Counted from the stretch's first letter, positions 1 through 6,481 are shown. The stretch: 6,606 nt of DNA from Eubacteriales bacterium (GCA_030695285.1 JAUYTF010000101.1:1-6606); one strand, 5' to 3'. Notes: generated by a model not told the origin, from the letters alone. Translations and numbers: made by a program.

Positions 1-643
1 CCTCATCTATTAGTTTCCCTACTTCGTTATCCGCCATCATCTTAAGAGAAATTGGTAAAATATACTGAATGCCAATAAATGCTTTCAAAATGTCCTTGGC
101 TACCAATTCAACCTTGCTTGAGGTTTCAACACTCCTTACAACCACCTTTTTATATGGGATCTCGGGTTTATTCGAATCATATATTTGTTGATTATTAGAG
201 AGCATATCATGACCACTGTTCTCCTGTCCATCCACCGATTCTAGCTGCTTCTGTTCTTCTTTGTCGAGCTGTTTCAGAAACAAATTACGCTGCAAGTCGC
301 TTGCAAACGGCAGCTCTCGGTTCTTCACGCCGATTCGTGCGTTAGCTATCTTCAGAAGCTCCGTTGATATCTGATCTGCCCTTGCTTGAGTAATACCATA
401 TTGAGCTCTATTTGCCTGAATATCCTGTATGGTCGCAATTGTCTCGATCGAGGTAGGCGCATTGAGCAACTTCATTTGATCCGCACCTGAAAGGCCACTT
501 TTTTTGAGCGCATTTTGCTGCTGAAAAGCAGTCATATCATCCCACTTTGTCAGATCAAAATCTTCCGGTAGCTTATCTACGATAGCTGCCAGTTCGGCAT
601 GCTCCTCAGGAATGCCATTAATGGAACTTTGGGAAACGCTCAT
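1..643 (-). CDS. Unrecognised protein, N-terminal 214 codons (3' end outside window)
   Basis: The minus-strand frame is open from an ATG at 643-641 to the left edge. The start is fixed: it is the first start codon after an in-frame TAG (661-659). The product begins MSVSQSSINGIPEEHAEL and continues as a polar, mostly helical-looking protein with Gln-rich patches (QQQ near residue 42, EEQKQLE near 130). A more hydrophobic stretch lies at about residues 185-205. I see no signal peptide, clear membrane helix or catalytic motif, and I do not recognise the family. There is no good ribosome binding site: the start follows a run of eight T's, and the nearest purine-rich stretch (AGTAGGG) is about 13 bases or more upstream. 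Base composition is clearly AT-richer than the nitrogen genes, which hints at a different origin. The upstream side is occupied by the tandem structured repeats, so its expression may depend on them. Reality as a gene is fairly sure from the long open frame; function is unknown. Confidence 0.75.
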   Translation of the reverse strand, partial: MSVSQSSINGIPEEHAELAAIVDKLPEDFDLTKWDDMTAFQQQNALKKSGLSGADQMKLLNAPTSIETIATIQDIQANRAQYGITQARADQISTELLKIANARIGVKNRELPFASDLQRNLFLKQLDKEEQKQLESVDGQENSGHDMLSNNQQIYDSNKPEIPYKKVVVRSVETSSKVELVAKDILKAFIGIQYILPISLKMMADNEVGKLIDE

Positions 644-773
644 TAAAAAAAACGCGCCCTACTTAAAGCAATAGCCGGAAGTCATACCGCGGAAGGGGTG
701 ATTTTAGACGGTATTCTTTGCTTTCCTAACAGCAACGAACCAACCAGAATTTTTCTCTCTCGGTTGAGGGAAT

Positions 774-809
774 AAAAAACTCCGCCCCCTGCTTATGCAA
801 GAGGCGGAG
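774..809 (-). terminator. Rho-independent terminator-like hairpin of repeat copy 2
   Basis: On the minus strand, CTCCGCC (809-803) pairs with GGCGGAG (786-780) in a 7-bp stem with an inner TGC/GCA pair. Six T's follow (779-774). The hairpin sequence matches that of copy 1 base for base, so it is either a backup terminator or the terminator of a small RNA unit. Confidence 0.6.
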
Positions 810-847
810 CCCATACCGCAGAAGGAACGATTTCGCAGCGCGGATTC

Positions 848-867
848 GTTGCTTTCTTAAAAGCAAC
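848..867. repeat. Perfect 8-bp inverted repeat between repeat copies 1 and 2
   Basis: GTTGCTTT (848-855) and AAAGCAAC (860-867) form a perfect stem with a four-base loop. A weaker relative, TTGCT/AGCAA at 718-722 and 731-735, lies at the equivalent place between copies 2 and 3, so the hairpin belongs to the repeat unit. The site equivalent to it beyond copy 1 is asnB coding sequence. Confidence 0.8.
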
Positions 868-874
868 AATCTAT

Positions 875-909
875 AAAAAATTCCGCCCCCTGCTTATGCA
901 AGAGGCGGA
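875..909 (-). terminator. Rho-independent terminator-like hairpin of repeat copy 1, end of glnN-asnB operon
   Basis: On the minus strand, TCCGCC (909-904) pairs with GGCGGA (887-882). An inner TGC/GCA pair closes a small loop, and six T's follow (880-875). It starts 57 bases after the asnB stop codon, which fits an operon terminator. It is also part of the tandem repeat array. Confidence 0.7.
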
Positions 910-965
910 GCCCATACCGCAGAAGGAGCGAATTTCCACGGTATTCGAGGGTGTCAGGGTTGAGT

Positions 966-2543
966 TTATACCGCGCTTGCGCCGTAGTTCGCGAGAACGC
1001 GAGCAGACGGGTCGTTGACATTGCAGCCTTCCCAGGTACGGTTGGGCATCCAGAAGTCTTTGACCATATGCGCCTGGCCGGGGTATTCGGCCTCAAACAA
1101 TTCGCGGTACAGCAGCGATTCCTTCGTAAAGGGCTGAGCAAAGGTATATTTCTTGCTGCGCTCGGCAAACTCCTCGTCTGTGTAAAGCTTCTCGGCATAC
1201 GCCTTGATCTGATCGACCATGGAATGCCCGACCGCGTCAGAAAACGCGGCTTTCTCGCGATAGAGAATTTCCTGCGGCAGATAGTCCCCCTCAAACGCGC
1301 GGCGCAGCAGGTATTTCCCCTGGCCAAAGCGGTTCATCTTAAGGGATGGGTTGATCGACATGGCGTACTTGACGAAGTCCAGATCGCCAAACGGCACGCG
1401 CGCTTCCAGCGAATTTGCGCTGATGCAGCGATCCGCGCGGAGCACGTCGTACATATAGATCTCGTCGATGCGTTTCTTGGCTTCCTTCTGGAATTCCTCC
1501 TCGTTGGGCGCGAAGTCCGTGTACTTATAGCCAAACAACTCGTCGGAGATCTCGCCCGTGAGCAGCACGCGGATATTCGTGTTTTCGTGGATGTACTTGC
1601 AGACAAGATACATGCCAACGCTGGCTCGAATCGTTGTGATGTCGTAGGTCTCCAAGATCCGCACGATGGAACGCAGGGAGGCGATAACCTCCTGCGCCGT
1701 CATGAAGACCTCGGTATGGTCGGTGCCCAGATAGTCCGCCACCTGCTTGGCGTACTTGAGGTCGATCGCGTCGCCCACCATGCCGATGGCAAAGGTGCGG
1801 ATCGGGTGCGGCAGATATTTGTTGGCAACCGCGCAAACCAACGAGCTGTCAAGTCCGCCGCTGAGCAAAAAGCCGAGCGGAACGTCCGCATCCAGCCGCT
1901 TGACGATGCCGAGAGTGAGCTTTTCGCGGATATTGTCGCAAACCGCGTCCAGATCGTCCGGCGAATAATCCTGCACGCTGGTCAGGTCGGCATACAAAAC
2001 AAACTCGCCGTCTTTCCAATAATGCCCCGGCGGGAAGGGGTTGATCGTCTCGGTGAGCCCCGCGATGTTCTTCGCTTCTGAGGAAAAGAGGATTTTTCCG
2101 TCCTCATCGTAGCCGTAAAACAGCGGACGGATGCCGATGGGGTCGCGCGCGGCAATCAGCGAGTCGCTCTTGTGATCGTAGAGGATCAGCGCATACTCCG
2201 CGTCCAGCATCTGGAACATGTCTGTCCCGTATCGTTGATACAAGGGTAAGAGTAGCTCGCAATCCGAGCCGCTCTTGAAATCGTATCCTGAGAAGAGTTC
2301 GTCACGCATTTTGCGAAAGCCGTAGAGTTCGCCGTTGCAAACAACAGCGTCCCCGCCTCGTTCAAATGGCTGCATGCCGCTTTTCTCCAGACCCATAATC
2401 GTCAGACGATGGAACATCAGGTATCCATCCCCAACGCTCAACATACGCGACAGATCAGGTCCTCGCGAGATGGTTTTATAAAATCCGTCGACAAGCAGAT
2501 CGAGCGGTATGCGCTTGCCGAGATATCCCATGATAGAACACAT
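966..2543 (-). CDS. asnB: Asparagine synthase B-type, glutamine-hydrolysing (525 aa)
   Basis: This cytoplasmic enzyme would convert aspartate, glutamine and ATP to asparagine, glutamate, AMP and pyrophosphate. The N-terminal class II amidotransferase domain (about 1-190) starts MCSIMG, so Cys2 is the expected nucleophile after Met removal. It also shows HRLTIM (45-50), NGELYG (70-75), SGSDCE (91-96) and RDPIGIRPLFYG (133-144). The synthetase domain has the ATP PP-loop SGGLDSS (228-234), GEISDELFGYKY (330-341), NSLEARVPFGDLDF (377-390) and REKAAFSDAVG (429-439) with the conserved Lys. Length is close to the family norm (E. coli AsnB 554 aa). The ATG at 2543 is preceded by AGGAG with 10-base spacing, and any other start would lose Cys2. 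It follows glnN by 24 bp with no promoter or terminator visible between, so the two are probably cotranscribed, with GSIII supplying the glutamine. All motifs are intact. The exact acceptor is inferred from overall similarity; AsnB-like proteins can act on other carboxylates. Confidence 0.93.
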   Translation of the reverse strand: MCSIMGYLGKRIPLDLLVDGFYKTISRGPDLSRMLSVGDGYLMFHRLTIMGLEKSGMQPFERGGDAVVCNGELYGFRKMRDELFSGYDFKSGSDCELLLPLYQRYGTDMFQMLDAEYALILYDHKSDSLIAARDPIGIRPLFYGYDEDGKILFSSEAKNIAGLTETINPFPPGHYWKDGEFVLYADLTSVQDYSPDDLDAVCDNIREKLTLGIVKRLDADVPLGFLLSGGLDSSLVCAVANKYLPHPIRTFAIGMVGDAIDLKYAKQVADYLGTDHTEVFMTAQEVIASLRSIVRILETYDITTIRASVGMYLVCKYIHENTNIRVLLTGEISDELFGYKYTDFAPNEEEFQKEAKKRIDEIYMYDVLRADRCISANSLEARVPFGDLDFVKYAMSINPSLKMNRFGQGKYLLRRAFEGDYLPQEILYREKAAFSDAVGHSMVDQIKAYAEKLYTDEEFAERSKKYTFAQPFTKESLLYRELFEAEYPGQAHMVKDFWMPNRTWEGCNVNDPSARVLANYGASAV

Positions 2544-2567
2544 GATCGTCGTTCTCCTGCTTTTTCG

Positions 2568-4661
2568 TTATCTGACGTTGAAGAGCATATCGCCGTAAGA
2601 GGGATACGGCCAGTCGCTCGTCGCGGTCAGGATTTCGAGTGCGTCTACACTTGCGCGCAGTTCGCTCATCTGTTCGAGTACTTTTTCCTTGCAGATGTCG
2701 GCCGCCTTGTGCGCGTCTTGCTCTGCTCTTGCCTCACTCAGCGCGTCTTCCAGCACCTTGACGCTTTCATAGGCGGCACGGGTCAGCGCGGCTGCGGTGA
2801 CAAGCGTTTCCGTCTCATAGGTGCAGTCAGCAGCGCTGGCGTAGGTGCGCTTCACCGCGATGCTGTCGCCCAGTTTTTTCTGGAAGCCGGCAGACGCGGG
2901 CAGGATGTCCTTGCGCGTCATGTCGATCATCGTCATTGCCTCGATGCAGACGATCTTCTTGTAGTTCTCGAGCATGATCTCGAGGCGGGCGCGGATTTCA
3001 GTTTCACTGAGCACCTTATGCGAGGCCAACAGCGCGATATTCTTCGGCGCAACCAGGTAGGGCAGGCAGTCCGGCGTGGACTTGAGGTTTAGAAGCCCCC
3101 GTTTTTCCGCTTCCTTGACCCAGGCATCATCGTAGCCGTTGCCGTTGAAGATGATGCGTTTATGGTCGTGCACAACCTTCAAGATCAGGTCGTGGACAGC
3201 AGAGGTCAGATCGCTCGCGCCCTCAAGGGCGTCCGCGTACTTGCGGAGGGATTCGGCGACTGCGGTGTTGAGCATCGTGTTCGCGTCCGAGACCGACTGG
3301 CTCGAGCCAAGCATGCGCAGCTCAAATTTGTTGCCCGTAAACGCAAACGGCGAGGTGCGGTTGCGATCTGTGGTGTCTTTCGGAAAGTGCGGGATCACGT
3401 GTACGCCGACCTTCATCTGCGTCTTTTCGCGTGCGCCGTAAGCAGAGCCGGCGTCAATCGCCTCCAGAATGCCGGAGAGTTCGTCGCCCAGGAAGATAGA
3501 GACGATTGCCGGCGGGGCTTCGTTCGCCCCGAGGCGGTGGTCATTTCCCGCGCTCGCTACAGAAATGCGAAGCAGGTCCTGGTAATCGTCCACCGCCTGG
3601 ATCACCGCGCAGAGGAAGAGAAGGAACTGCGCGTTCTCAAATGGCGTTTCCCCTGGCTCCAACAGGTTCACGCCGGTGTCCGTCGAGAGTGACCAGTTGT
3701 TGTGTTTGCCGCTGCCGTTGACGCCCTCGAAGGGCTTTTCATGCAGCAGGCACACAAGGCCGTGTTTCTTGGCAACGCGCTGCATGATCTCCATGGTCAG
3801 CTGGTTATGGTCAGCCGCAATATTCGTCGTTGTAAAAATCGGGGCGAGCTCGTGCTGCGCGGGCGCAACTTCGTTATGCTCGGTCTTGGCGAGTACGCCA
3901 AGTTCCCATAAATCGTTGTTGAGGTCTTCCATAAAGGCCTGCACGCGCGGCTTGATGGAACCGAAATAATGATCTTCCAGCTCCTGTCCTTTCGGCGCGC
4001 GAGCGCCAAAGAGCGTGCGTCCTGAGAAAAGAAGGTCGGGACGGCGGTCATAGTCCGACTTGTCCACAAGGAAATACTCCTGCTCGTTGCCGACGGTGGT
4101 GGTCACGCGGCTGACGCCTTCGTTACCAAAGAGCTTGAGCACGCGCATCGCCTGACGGTCGATGGCCTGCATGGCGCGCAGCAGCGGGGTTTTCTTATCC
4201 AGTGCTTCGCCGCCGTAAGAACAGAACGCGGTCGGGATGCAGAGCACTTTTTCCTTTATAAAGGCGAAGCTCGTGGGGTCCCATGCGGTATAGCCTCGCG
4301 CTTCAAACGTGGCGCGCAGGCCGCCGGAGGGGAAGCTGGATGCGTCCGGCTCACCCTGGACGAGCTCTTTGCCGGAGAATTCCATGATGATGCTGCCGCC
4401 GGGCATGGGCGAGATGAAGCTATCGTGCTTTTCCGCCGTGATGCCGGTGAGCGGCTGGAACCAATGGGTATAGTGCGTTGCACCCTTTTCAATCGCCCAG
4501 TCTTTCATGGCGTTGGCAACCACATTGGCGACGGAGAGGTCAAGCCTCTTGCCCTCGCGAATCGCGGTCTGCATAGACTTATACGTGTCCTTGGGCAGAC
4601 GCGCTTTCATGACCGCATCGTTGAACACCTTACTGCCGAATAGTTCCGAAACCGTACTCAT
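2568..4661 (-). CDS. glnN: Glutamine synthetase type III (697 aa)
   Basis: This enzyme makes glutamine from glutamate, ammonium and ATP in the cytoplasm. The length (697 aa) and motifs are those of GSIII, the large glutamine synthetase class of Clostridia, Bacteroidota and cyanobacteria. From the N-terminus these are [11 protein letters not shown] (63-73), [15 protein letters not shown] (110-124), [10 protein letters not shown] (191-200), [18 protein letters not shown] (259-276), [18 protein letters not shown] (307-324), [16 protein letters not shown] (373-388) and a [18 protein letters not shown] block (432-449). The tail ends near [10 protein letters not shown]. The metal- and nucleotide-binding Glu, His and Arg residues appear intact. 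An in-frame TTG six bases upstream (4667) is a poor start because only two bases separate it from the ribosome binding site; the ATG at 4661 has eight. It is the first gene of a glnN-asnB operon, driven by a consensus promoter and an attenuator-like leader. Family assignment is secure. Confidence 0.97.
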   Translation of the reverse strand: MSTVSELFGSKVFNDAVMKARLPKDTYKSMQTAIREGKRLDLSVANVVANAMKDWAIEKGATHYTHWFQPLTGITAEKHDSFISPMPGGSIIMEFSGKELVQGEPDASSFPSGGLRATFEARGYTAWDPTSFAFIKEKVLCIPTAFCSYGGEALDKKTPLLRAMQAIDRQAMRVLKLFGNEGVSRVTTTVGNEQEYFLVDKSDYDRRPDLLFSGRTLFGARAPKGQELEDHYFGSIKPRVQAFMEDLNNDLWELGVLAKTEHNEVAPAQHELAPIFTTTNIAADHNQLTMEIMQRVAKKHGLVCLLHEKPFEGVNGSGKHNNWSLSTDTGVNLLEPGETPFENAQFLLFLCAVIQAVDDYQDLLRISVASAGNDHRLGANEAPPAIVSIFLGDELSGILEAIDAGSAYGAREKTQMKVGVHVIPHFPKDTTDRNRTSPFAFTGNKFELRMLGSSQSVSDANTMLNTAVAESLRKYADALEGASDLTSAVHDLILKVVHDHKRIIFNGNGYDDAWVKEAEKRGLLNLKSTPDCLPYLVAPKNIALLASHKVLSETEIRARLEIMLENYKKIVCIEAMTMIDMTRKDILPASAGFQKKLGDSIAVKRTYASAADCTYETETLVTAAALTRAAYESVKVLEDALSEARAEQDAHKAADICKEKVLEQMSELRASVDALEILTATSDWPYPSYGDMLFNVR

Positions 4662-4669
4662 GGTCAAAT

Positions 4670-4677
4670 CTCCTCCT
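4670..4677 (-). promoter_or_regulatory. Strong ribosome binding site that fixes the glnN start
   Basis: AGGAGGAG lies eight bases before the ATG at 4661 and only two bases before the alternative TTG at 4667. This decides for the ATG. Confidence 0.9.
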
Positions 4678-4749
4678 ATACCCTTTTCTAAGCCCTTTTT
4701 ATATTACTTTTTTTTGTGCATTTTTTCATATATTATTCCTGTAACCTAT

Positions 4750-4794
4750 AAAAAGCGGCAACGACACAGCGGTATTTCCGCGGCGCCTTTGCCG
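4750..4794 (-). promoter_or_regulatory. glnN leader: ANTAR-type hairpin overlapping a terminator-like fold
   Basis: About 13 bases after the predicted transcript start, CGGC-AAAGGC-GCCG (4794-4781) forms a perfect 4-bp stem with a hexaloop that has A at position 1 and G at position 4. That is the pattern recognised by ANTAR-domain antiterminators. The first arm and start of the loop (CGGCAA, 4794-4789) can instead pair with TTGCCG (4761-4756), which sits directly before CTTTTT (4755-4750). A further small stem GCGG/CCGC (4782-4779 with 4773-4770) can form inside. The small hairpin and the terminator-like stem therefore exclude each other. Inference: an ANTAR protein holding the small hairpin would let transcription continue into glnN-asnB. 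Only one such hairpin is visible, whereas known ANTAR targets have two. The T-tract is only five bases, so termination strength is uncertain. Confidence 0.6.
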
Positions 4795-4813
4795 TTTGAA
4801 ATAATATGCGGAT

Positions 4814-4842
4814 AGTATACAGCGCGAGAAATTTCTTGTCAA
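4814..4842 (-). promoter_or_regulatory. Sigma-A-type promoter of glnN-asnB
   Basis: On the minus strand a perfect -35 TTGACA (4842-4837) is followed, after 17 bases, by -10 TATACT (4819-4814). The start of transcription should be near 4807, giving a leader of about 145 bases before the glnN ATG. The elements and spacing are the same as those of the divergent glnA promoter. Confidence 0.88.
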
Positions 4843-4853
4843 CCCAAATATTG

Positions 4854-4869
4854 CGCAGGATTTCCTGCG
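4854..4869. promoter_or_regulatory. 16-bp inverted repeat upstream of the glnN promoter
   Basis: CGCAGGA and TCCTGCG are perfect 7-bp arms separated by TT. The repeat lies 11 bases upstream of the glnN -35 element. It could be an operator for an activator or repressor. It does not match the Bacillus GlnR/TnrA pattern, and no regulator can be named. Confidence 0.45.
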
Positions 4870-4946
4870 AAAAACCGCAAATGATAGCGTTCTAAAGCAA
4901 GAAAAGAGTTAGAGAGCAGTTTTTCCGCCTGTTTTTGCAGTTATGG

Positions 4947-4958
4947 ATGATATATCAT
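4947..4958. promoter_or_regulatory. 12-bp palindrome upstream of the glnA promoter
   Basis: ATGATATATCAT is a perfect palindrome ending 11 bases before the glnA -35 element. It mirrors the position of the dyad before the glnN promoter but is unrelated in sequence. A regulatory role is possible; AT-rich palindromes of this size also arise by chance. Confidence 0.35.
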
Positions 4959-4969
4959 TCATACGTTTC

Positions 4970-4998
4970 TTGACAGACAAACCTTTACTATGTATACT
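4970..4998 (+). promoter_or_regulatory. Sigma-A-type promoter P1 of glnA
   Basis: A perfect -35 TTGACA (4970-4975), a 17-base spacer and -10 TATACT (4993-4998) predict a transcript start at about 5004-5005. That start coincides with the first base of the leader hairpin. The resulting leader is about 260 bases long. Confidence 0.88.
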
Positions 4999-5003
4999 CG
5001 CAA

Positions 5004-5055
5004 GAACAAAGGCGTTCGGACCGGGGGATTTTCTGCCCGGGCTTGGGCGTTTTTT
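5004..5055 (+). promoter_or_regulatory. glnA leader: ANTAR-type hairpin overlapping an intrinsic terminator
   Basis: GAAC-AAAGGC-GTTC (5004-5017) is a 4-bp hairpin with the same hexaloop and C-G closing pair as the glnN leader hairpin on the other strand; the 8-base string CAAAGGCG is shared. Its right arm is also the outer left arm of a longer fold. In that fold C5013-G5019 pairs, with several G-T pairs, to 5043-5049, and CC-GGG at 5021-5025 pairs to 5036-5041. Six T's follow (5050-5055). The two folds cannot coexist, as expected of an antitermination switch. Transcripts from P1 would stop after about 50 bases unless the small hairpin is stabilised. As in the glnN leader, no second ANTAR-type hairpin is visible. 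Confidence 0.6.
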
Positions 5056-5111
5056 GCAAAATGAGCGGCGGGCTCGGTGCGACACAGAATAAACAGGCGC
5101 AAAGCATTCCA

Positions 5112-5142
5112 TTGGCACAGGTTTCCTCAAATGTGGTACACT
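5112..5142 (+). promoter_or_regulatory. Possible second glnA promoter, downstream of the attenuator
   Basis: TTGGCA (5112-5117), a 19-base spacer and TACACT (5137-5142) preceded by an extended -10 TG (5134-5135) would start transcription near 5149, beyond the leader terminator. The spacer is longer than ideal, so this is tentative. If real, it gives glnA a basal, attenuator-independent supply. Confidence 0.35.
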
Positions 5143-5207
5143 CGTACTGAACGGACGCACCTTTATACGTAGAATTTTTAAGGATTCGTCGCAGCTAGAA
5201 CCGCCCC

Positions 5208-5223
5208 GCGCCGCAAGAGGCGC
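5208..5223 (+). promoter_or_regulatory. GC-rich hairpin in the glnA 5' untranslated region
   Basis: GCGCC (5208-5212) and GGCGC (5219-5223) form a perfect 5-bp stem with loop GCAAGA, about 24-40 bases before the ribosome binding site. It has no T-tract, so it is not a terminator. Its loop does not have the A1/G4 pattern. Role unknown; it may affect mRNA stability or translation. Confidence 0.4.
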
Positions 5224-5263
5224 ACTTGAACAATTTATATGATACGAGAGGATGTGCGCGGAA

Positions 5264-6481
5264 ATGATGTATACCGCACAGGAGATTGCTGACTATTGCG
5301 CAGCGGAGGATGTGAAGTTCATTCGGCTTGCGTTTTGCGATGTGTTCGGCGTGCCGAAAAACATCTCCATCATGCCCGAGGAACTGCCCCGCGCGTTCTC
5401 GGATGGCATCTCGATCGATGCCTCCGCGATTCGCGGCTTCGGAGACGAGGCGCACTCGGATCTGCTGCTCTTCCCCGACGGCGAGACGCTCGCCGTGCTG
5501 CCCTGGCGACCCAGCCACGGGCGCGTGGTGCGGCTCTTTGCGGATATCCGCCGTTCGGACGGCACCCTCTTCCCGCTGGACACGCGCAGCATTTTAAAGC
5601 GCGCGATTGCCGAGGTTGCGAGCGAGGGGATCAATGTCAACTTCGGCACGGAGTTTGAGTTTTACCTCTTCCGGCTGGACGCGGACGGAAACGCGACGAA
5701 TATTCCCTACGACAACGCGCGGTATATGGACATCGCCCCGTTTGACCGCGGGGAGAACGTGCGCCGCGAAATCTGCCTGACGCTGTGCGAGATGGGCATC
5801 CGCGCCGAGAGCTCGCACCACGAGGACGGACCCGGGCAAAATGAGATCGACTTTCGCTATGGCGACGCGATGCGTGCGGCGGACAATGCGATGACGTTTG
5901 CGTCCGTGGTGCGCACGGTTGCCATGCGAAACGGCCTCTGGGCGGACTTCTCGCCAAAGCCGCTGCCGAGCGAGAGCGGAAACGGCATGCACATCAACCT
6001 TTCGTTGGCGATGCCGCATACCGAAGAAACGCGAAATGCGTTTATGGCGGGGCTGATGGAGCATATCTGCGAGATCACCGCGTTTCTCAATCCGGTTGAT
6101 GCGAGCTATGCGCGCCTCGGCGAGCACAAAGCGCCGCGCTATGTCACCTGGTCGCCGGAGAATCGCTCTCAGCTCATCCGCATCCCGGCCGCAAAGGGTG
6201 AGTATGAGCGCATCGAGCTGCGCTCGCCCGATCCTGCTGGAAACCCGTATCTCGCCTTTGCGCTGATCCTTGCAGCGGGCGCCGACGGTATCCGCCGAAA
6301 CCTTGTTGCCCCACCGCCGACCAATGTAAACCTCTATACGGCGGATGCTTCGATTACGGACAAGCTCCGCAAGCTGCCCCGCACCCGCGCGGAGGCGGCG
6401 AAGATTGCGAAAGAGAGCGCGTTTGTGCGCGCTGTGCTGCCCGCGGGCATCATCGAGGCGTATACGGCACAGATCGACTGA
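5264..6481 (+). CDS. glnA: Glutamine synthetase, type I family, short form (405 aa)
   Basis: Predicted ATP-dependent amidation of glutamate with ammonium. The beta-grasp domain (about 1-95) contains IDASAI (51-56), whose Asp matches the ammonium-site Asp50 of the enterobacterial enzyme. The catalytic domain shows GTEFEFYLF (128-136), HHEDGPGQNEID (185-196), SGNGMHIN (238-245), RLGEHKAP (284-291), ENRSQLIRIP (299-308) and RIELRSPDPAGNPYL (316-330). It is shorter than the usual 440-470 residues of GSI. Two active-site positions are odd: the second His of the usual GMHxH is Asn, and the Glu before AP in the flap loop (VPGYEAP in E. coli) is Lys in a loop one residue shorter. It may be a divergent synthetase or a relative acting on another amine. 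ATG 5264 has AGAGG 12 bases upstream. An in-frame ATG at 5252 would give 409 aa but abuts that site, and ATG 5267 is also possible. Expression appears controlled by promoter P1 and the leader switch. Confidence 0.9.
   Translation: MMYTAQEIADYCAAEDVKFIRLAFCDVFGVPKNISIMPEELPRAFSDGISIDASAIRGFGDEAHSDLLLFPDGETLAVLPWRPSHGRVVRLFADIRRSDGTLFPLDTRSILKRAIAEVASEGINVNFGTEFEFYLFRLDADGNATNIPYDNARYMDIAPFDRGENVRREICLTLCEMGIRAESSHHEDGPGQNEIDFRYGDAMRAADNAMTFASVVRTVAMRNGLWADFSPKPLPSESGNGMHINLSLAMPHTEETRNAFMAGLMEHICEITAFLNPVDASYARLGEHKAPRYVTWSPENRSQLIRIPAAKGEYERIELRSPDPAGNPYLAFALILAAGADGIRRNLVAPPPTNVNLYTADASITDKLRKLPRTRAEAAKIAKESAFVRAVLPAGIIEAYTAQID

Larger units (their letters stand above)
645..946 (-). repeat. 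Tandem array of three structured repeats between asnB and the AT-rich gene
   Basis: This gene-free stretch holds three diverged copies of one element: copy 1 at about 875-946, copy 2 at about 774-846, copy 3 at about 645-716. Copies 1 and 2 share an identical 46-base core (882-927 and 781-826, offset 101). Copy 3 aligns with copy 1 along its whole length with a single 1-base gap but many substitutions. Read on the minus strand, each copy has a stem ATACCG...CGGTAT (copy 1 944-939/919-914; copy 3 714-709/689-684; copy 2 has the variant CCGC/GCGG). The conserved CCTTC lies just before the second arm. A GC-rich hairpin and a T-tract follow. Copies 2 and 3 are also each preceded by a TTGCT...AGCAA hairpin. 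No open frame, direct-repeat CRISPR pattern or transposase is present. The units could be tandem terminators, small RNAs, a regulatory leader for the next gene, or a mobile palindromic element. Presence of the repeats is certain; their role is unknown. Confidence 0.9.

Noticed and set aside
645..946. CRISPR array or integron attC cassette array
   Set aside because: Only three diverged units, no uniform spacers as in CRISPR, and no cassette open frames or integrase between units.
857..1327. 156-codon minus-strand frame over the repeats and the asnB 3' end
   Set aside because: It overlaps asnB in another frame and runs through the structured repeats; no family features are visible.
951..2081. 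376-codon plus-strand open frame opposite asnB
   Set aside because: It is antisense to a gene with complete catalytic motifs, and its composition (rich in Arg, Val, Ala, His) is typical of a GC-rich shadow frame.
2409..3092. 227-codon plus-strand open frame across the asnB-glnN junction
   Set aside because: It overlaps two well-supported minus-strand genes and shows only shadow-frame composition.
4662..5263. Glutamine riboswitch, T-box or GlnR operator in the divergent region
   Set aside because: No conserved T-box sequence, no glutamine aptamer pattern and no TGTnAn7TnACA site could be found by eye; the hairpin-plus-terminator design fits ANTAR control better.
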